Positions 19,869 through 21,949 of a stretch of DNA of 21,949 nt are shown here, in pieces; within the stretch, counting starts at the first letter, position 1; each line of letters starts with the position of its first letter. The notes below the pieces were generated by a model. That model was not told the origin of the DNA. It did not search any database and saw only the letters and a program-made list of their open reading frames with translations. The DNA lies in IMG/VR virus record IMGVR_UViG_3300046727_000146, positions 1 through 21,949 of that record, one strand, 5' to 3'. Source of the DNA: a virus. A program made the position numbers and the translations under genes.

Positions 19869-20806
19869 GTGATCTGCCGCATCCGCTGACGCCACCGGAC
19901 TGCGACTTACGCGGCTTCGAGTGGATGCAGCTCTGGGGCCATCGCATGTTCACCAGCAGCTGGTATCGGGCCGCCCGCAAGGATGGCCGCGGCGGCATCG
20001 CGTCGCTCAAGCTCTATTGGTCCGCCATGCTGCAATGCCCTGCTGGCAGCTTGCCCAACGACGAGGAGGAGCTTTGCATGCTGGCCGACTTTGGCGAGGA
20101 CATGCGGGCGTGGGCCAGGCACCGTCCGGTTGCCATGCACGGGTTCGTGCTGTGCGCCGACAATCGCTGGTATCATCCGGTGGTAGCGGAACAGGTGCTC
20201 GACGCCTACGACCGCAAGCTCAAATCAGCCCGCACCAGGGAGGTTGACCGGGAGCGTCTCAAGCGGTGGAGGGCAAACCACAACGGCGCCACCCCACCCG
20301 ACAAACCCAACGGGCAAACCCACCCAGAACCACCTCGTGAAACGCGTTTCGAAACGCCATCCGAAACGCATCACATACCGCTAATGCGAATGCCTGAAAC
20401 GCGTTTCGAAACGCAGCATGAAACGGGGTGTGAAACCCCCGACGAAACGTCGCGCGCGACTACAACACAGTACCAGACAAGACAAGAAACCCTACCCCAT
20501 ACCCCTTCCCACGGCTGGGAAGGGGCCGGCACCCCGGCCGAGCCGGGGGCCCCGCCAGCGCGGCGCGCCGATGGAACCAATCCTCGGGCTGTAGGCACAA
20601 ACCCACGGGAGATCGGCGGAAACCCACGGAAATCCGCCATAAATCCACGAGCCATGGGAACCAACCCACGGGCAAAACCACCTCGCAGTGGCTTCAAAGC
20701 CGTCGAGCAACGGCTGGCCACAATCGAGGGAACCGCCGAGGAAGTGGCGGAAATGCACGAGTTTGCCAGCCGGCTGCGGCTGGTGGCAGGAGGCTCCAGT
20801 GGCTGA
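19865..20806 (+). CDS. DUF1376 (YdaU-like) replication protein
   Basis: The protein has 313 residues and starts at ATG 19865 in ATGA overlap. Residues about 5-125 match the DUF1376 pattern: P-H-P-L-T-P-P-D-C-D-L-R-G-F-E-W-M, then W-x-A-x-x-Q-x-P-A-G-S-L-P-N-D-E-E-E-L-C, then G-F-V-L-C-A-D-N-R-W-Y-H-P-V-V-A-E-Q. DUF1376 proteins occupy the replication-initiator position in many temperate phages. Residues 125-155 are basic helix. Residues 159-197 are four-residue E-T-x-x repeats, residues 238-270 seven-residue N-P-R repeats, and a short C-terminal helix follows. The repeat region coincides with DNA repeats that look like an origin. AGGAGG near its end is the ribosome-binding site of the next gene, whose GTG overlaps by eight bases. 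Confidence 0.75.
   Translation: MSDLPHPLTPPDCDLRGFEWMQLWGHRMFTSSWYRAARKDGRGGIASLKLYWSAMLQCPAGSLPNDEEELCMLADFGEDMRAWARHRPVAMHGFVLCADNRWYHPVVAEQVLDAYDRKLKSARTREVDRERLKRWRANHNGATPPDKPNGQTHPEPPRETRFETPSETHHIPLMRMPETRFETQHETGCETPDETSRATTTQYQTRQETLPHTPSHGWEGAGTPAEPGAPPARRADGTNPRAVGTNPREIGGNPRKSAINPRAMGTNPRAKPPRSGFKAVEQRLATIEGTAEEVAEMHEFASRLRLVAGGSSG
20339..20455. repeat. 12-bp GAAACG iteron-like array
   Basis: GAAACG begins at 20339, 20351 and 20363 (block A) and at 20396, 20408, 20420, 20432 (GAAACC) and 20444 (block B), exactly every 12 bases within each block. Each block opens with the 20-mer TGAAACGCGTTTCGAAACGC, which contains the palindrome GAAACGCGTTTC. The array encodes E-T-x-x units. Seven of eight E-T pairs use exactly GAA ACG although other codons exist, which hints at selection on the DNA or at recent duplication. 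Confidence 0.8.
20502..20553. other. Two strong hairpins between the repeat arrays
   Basis: CCCCTTCCCA (20502-20511) and TGGGAAGGGG (20516-20525) are a perfect ten-base inverted repeat with a four-base loop. CCCCGGC (20532-20538) and GCCGGGG (20542-20548) follow with a three-base loop, and GGGGCC (20522-20527) can also pair with GGCCCC (20548-20553). They lie inside the coding region. The stretch just before them (about 20460-20500) is poorer in GC than its surroundings. Confidence 0.75.
20579..20671. repeat. Five 21-bp-spaced AAYCCWCGR units
   Basis: Nine-base units start at 20579 (AATCCTCGG), 20600, 20621 (both AACCCACGG), 20642 (AATCCACGA) and 20663 (AACCCACGG). The spacing is exactly 21 bases throughout, two helical turns, so the same face of the DNA is presented each time. 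They encode N-P-R within seven-residue repeats. The 12 bases between units vary. Confidence 0.8.
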
Positions 20807-21272
20807 CCAGCTCATCGTCCAGCGTTGGCTCATCCGGCTCGGGAAAATCACCAGCGCCAGGATCAGCGAGGATGACGCCGCCGATTTCATCGAGGAATTC
20901 TCCCCGCTTCTCGCCATGCGGTTCGGCGATGACGCGTTCACAAATGTCTCGCTCGAGTTCGTCGCAGCGGAATGTAAATACCTCCCCACATACGGCGAAC
21001 TCGTCGCCCTGCTCCGCGACTGGAAACGACAACTGCCAGCGCCATCCTATCCCGCCCTCAACGACAACGTGGCCGACATGGACGCCAAGAACCGACACTG
21101 GCTCAGCTACTACCAACGCCGCGAACGCGAGGGCTTCGCACCGCTCCGCGAAAAGGATGGCAGGTTGTCACGGCCGGATATCACCGATTGGCGCGAACAC
21201 ACCCTCAGCCTGATCCGCCAACACGCCCCCGACGCCTGGGCCTACCTCCACCGCGATCACCATGCCGCTTGA
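20799..21272 (+). CDS. Putative replication accessory protein (helicase-loader position)
   Basis: The protein has 157 residues. The start chosen is GTG 20799, with AGGAGG six bases upstream and an overlap of eight bases with the DUF1376 gene. The frame is open upstream but has no better start. The sequence is largely helical (V-Q-R-W-L-I-R-L-G-K-I, A-A-D-F-I-E-E-F-S-P-L-L-A-M-R-F) with P-T-Y-G-E-L-V-A-L-L-R-D-W near the middle, a pattern seen in phage proteins that follow initiators, and a charged C terminus. By position it resembles lambda P or DnaC-type loaders, but no AAA+ Walker motif is present. I do not recognise a named family. Confidence 0.6.
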   Translation: MADQLIVQRWLIRLGKITSARISEDDAADFIEEFSPLLAMRFGDDAFTNVSLEFVAAECKYLPTYGELVALLRDWKRQLPAPSYPALNDNVADMDAKNRHWLSYYQRREREGFAPLREKDGRLSRPDITDWREHTLSLIRQHAPDAWAYLHRDHHAA

Positions 21273-21277
21273 CGCCA
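21261..21277. repeat. 17-bp direct repeat, copy 1
   Basis: The 17 bases CATGCCGCTTGACGCCA recur exactly at 21481-21497, 220 bp further on. Here they cover the end of the helicase-loader-position gene (A-A-stop) and the start of the zinc-ribbon gene (M-P-L-D-A). Confidence 0.85.
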
Positions 21278-21492
21278 CCATGACCCACCAACCCACCTTC
21301 GAGCCCCTCTGGTGCGCCTGCAAAGCCTGCGGCCACTGGTGGGACGACTGGCAGCCGTCAAACTGCCCCATCGCCACCTGGGTCGCGCACGTCCGAACGC
21401 TCCAGTGTCCCAACTGCGGCCAGGGCCGACGCAACGTCCTCCTCCGCACCAAGCCACTCGCCGAAAAGCCCGATGGCCCACATGCCGCTTGA
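21262..21492 (+). CDS. Zinc-ribbon small protein
   Basis: The protein has 76 residues from ATG 21262, overlapping the previous stop. ATG 21280 (M-T-H-Q-P) is an alternative start. It shows two CxxC pairs: Cys20/Cys23 (C-K-A-C-G-H-W) and Cys49/Cys52 (C-P-N-C-G-Q-G), about 25 residues apart and with Trp between, which is a zinc-ribbon layout. Cys18 and Cys35 are extra. Small phage zinc-ribbon proteins often bind nucleic acid or RNA polymerase. Here it lies between replication genes and a NusG-like gene, so a role in transcription or replication is likely but not shown. Confidence 0.65.
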   Translation: MPLDATMTHQPTFEPLWCACKACGHWWDDWQPSNCPIATWVAHVRTLQCPNCGQGRRNVLLRTKPLAEKPDGPHAA

Positions 21493-21497
21493 CGCCA
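21481..21497. repeat. 17-bp direct repeat, copy 2
   Basis: This is identical to 21261-21277 and again spans the end of one gene (A-A-stop of the zinc-ribbon protein) and the start of the next (M-P-L-D-A of the NusG-like protein). Confidence 0.85.
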
Positions 21498-21949
21498 GCG
21501 TGAACGAGTGCGTAGCTATACCAGAACCCGCAGTCGGTGACCTCGGGTGCGGTAGCCGTTGGGGCGTCGTCCACACCCACCCACAAGCCGAGCATTGGGC
21601 CAGCGCCAACCTCCGCCGCCAAGGCTACCAAGTCTGGCTCCTCACCCGCTCAGTCCTGCGACGCGATCCAGTCACCCGCACCATGACACGCCGCGTCGAC
21701 GTGCCGCTGTTCAGCAGCTACCTGTTCGTGGCAGTGCCACTGTCCCAGTGGGCGCCAATCCCCCACTCCCGCGGAGTTAATCGCCTCATGATGGCAGGAC
21801 CAAACCCGTATCTACTGCCAGAAGGCGCTGTGAGCGCGCTACGCGGCGTAGAGGCGTTCGCCGCTACCCAACAGCGGAAAGAGGCCCAATGGCACCTGGG
21901 CGACGCTGTGGCGCCTCGCGTGGGGCCTCTGGCAGGGCTGCCAGAGGCC
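21482..21949 (+). CDS. NusG/RfaH-like antitermination protein (3' truncated)
   Basis: The frame starts at ATG 21482 (in overlap with the previous stop) and runs 156 codons to the window edge without a stop. Residues 26-120 match the NusG N-terminal domain: R-W-G-V-V-H-T-H-P-Q-A-E-H-W-A-S-A-N-L-R-R-Q-G-Y-Q-V-W-L, then D-V-P-L-F-S-S-Y-L-F-V-A-V, then the G-V-N-R-L-M-M helix-strand and L-P-E-G-A-V-S-A-L. A KOW domain begins near residue 139 (L-G-D-A-V-A-P-R-V-G-P-L-A-G-L). NusG paralogues of the RfaH kind keep RNA polymerase going through terminators. As a late member of the early operon it could license late-gene transcription. A first start at GTG 21500 is also possible. Confidence 0.75.
   Translation, partial: MPLDASVNECVAIPEPAVGDLGCGSRWGVVHTHPQAEHWASANLRRQGYQVWLLTRSVLRRDPVTRTMTRRVDVPLFSSYLFVAVPLSQWAPIPHSRGVNRLMMAGPNPYLLPEGAVSALRGVEAFAATQQRKEAQWHLGDAVAPRVGPLAGLPEA

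Noticed and set aside
20579-20671. A 21-bp-spaced repeat that could suggest a CRISPR array
   Set aside because: Units are only nine bases, the interval is far too short for spacers, and the array is in frame inside a protein gene.

Overview
The window is part of the genome of a tailed phage, or a prophage of the same kind, from a GC-rich bacterium. Coding is almost wall to wall. Most neighbouring genes overlap through ATGA, GTGA or TGATG junctions, and GTG starts are frequent. The GC-rich codon use, the gene families (P22 gp10-like protein, SleB-type hydrolase, DUF1376 replication protein, NusG-like antiterminator) and the style of the promoters suggest an alphaproteobacterial host, possibly Acetobacteraceae. 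The host is an inference. A CI/Cro-type switch argues that the phage is or was temperate. No integrase, attachment site, terminase, portal, capsid, tRNA or CRISPR array is visible.

Layout. (1) 1-6422, rightward late genes for host recognition: a 5'-truncated tail-fibre end, a short fibre protein, a glycine-rich adhesin-like protein, an SGNH/sialate-esterase-like spike protein, two small proteins, a fibre with a C-terminal S74 autoprocessing chaperone, and a P22 gp10-like tail-hub or DNA-stabilisation protein. (2) 6422-13666, rightward genes for probable internal or ejection proteins: a Q/G-rich protein, a large protein carrying a SleB-type cell-wall hydrolase domain, and a large alanine-rich protein. 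(3) 13660-16524, a leftward early operon. From promoter to end it holds four small unknown proteins, a 105-residue protein, RecT, a coiled-coil membrane protein and a 52-residue two-helix membrane protein that may belong to lysis. (4) 16525-17262, the switch: a leftward repressor and a rightward Cro-like protein. Operators of the form TCACCA-N3-TGGTGA sit at both PL and PR, with a 35-bp centre-to-centre pair on each side. (5) 17056-21949, the rightward early operon: small proteins, a VRR-NUC nuclease, a protein with methyltransferase-like motifs, a two-gene leftward island with its own promoter, a structured leader RNA, the DUF1376 replication protein, a possible helicase loader, a zinc-ribbon protein and a NusG/RfaH-like antiterminator cut by the window edge.

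Most interesting signals. The DUF1376 gene contains two exact-period repeat arrays, a 12-bp GAAACG array and five 21-bp-spaced AAYCCWCGR units, separated by strong hairpins. This resembles a lambda-type replication origin inside the initiator gene. Upstream, a 170-nt stretch can form mutually exclusive hairpins and a stem that would hide a Shine-Dalgarno site, like an attenuator or riboswitch. The switch operators are symmetrical, and the cro-like message is probably leaderless.

How the parts would work together. The repressor holds PL and PR closed. On release, PL gives recombination functions, and PR gives Cro, nuclease, replication proteins and finally the NusG-like protein. That protein could let RNA polymerase read through into late genes outside the window and into the structural block.
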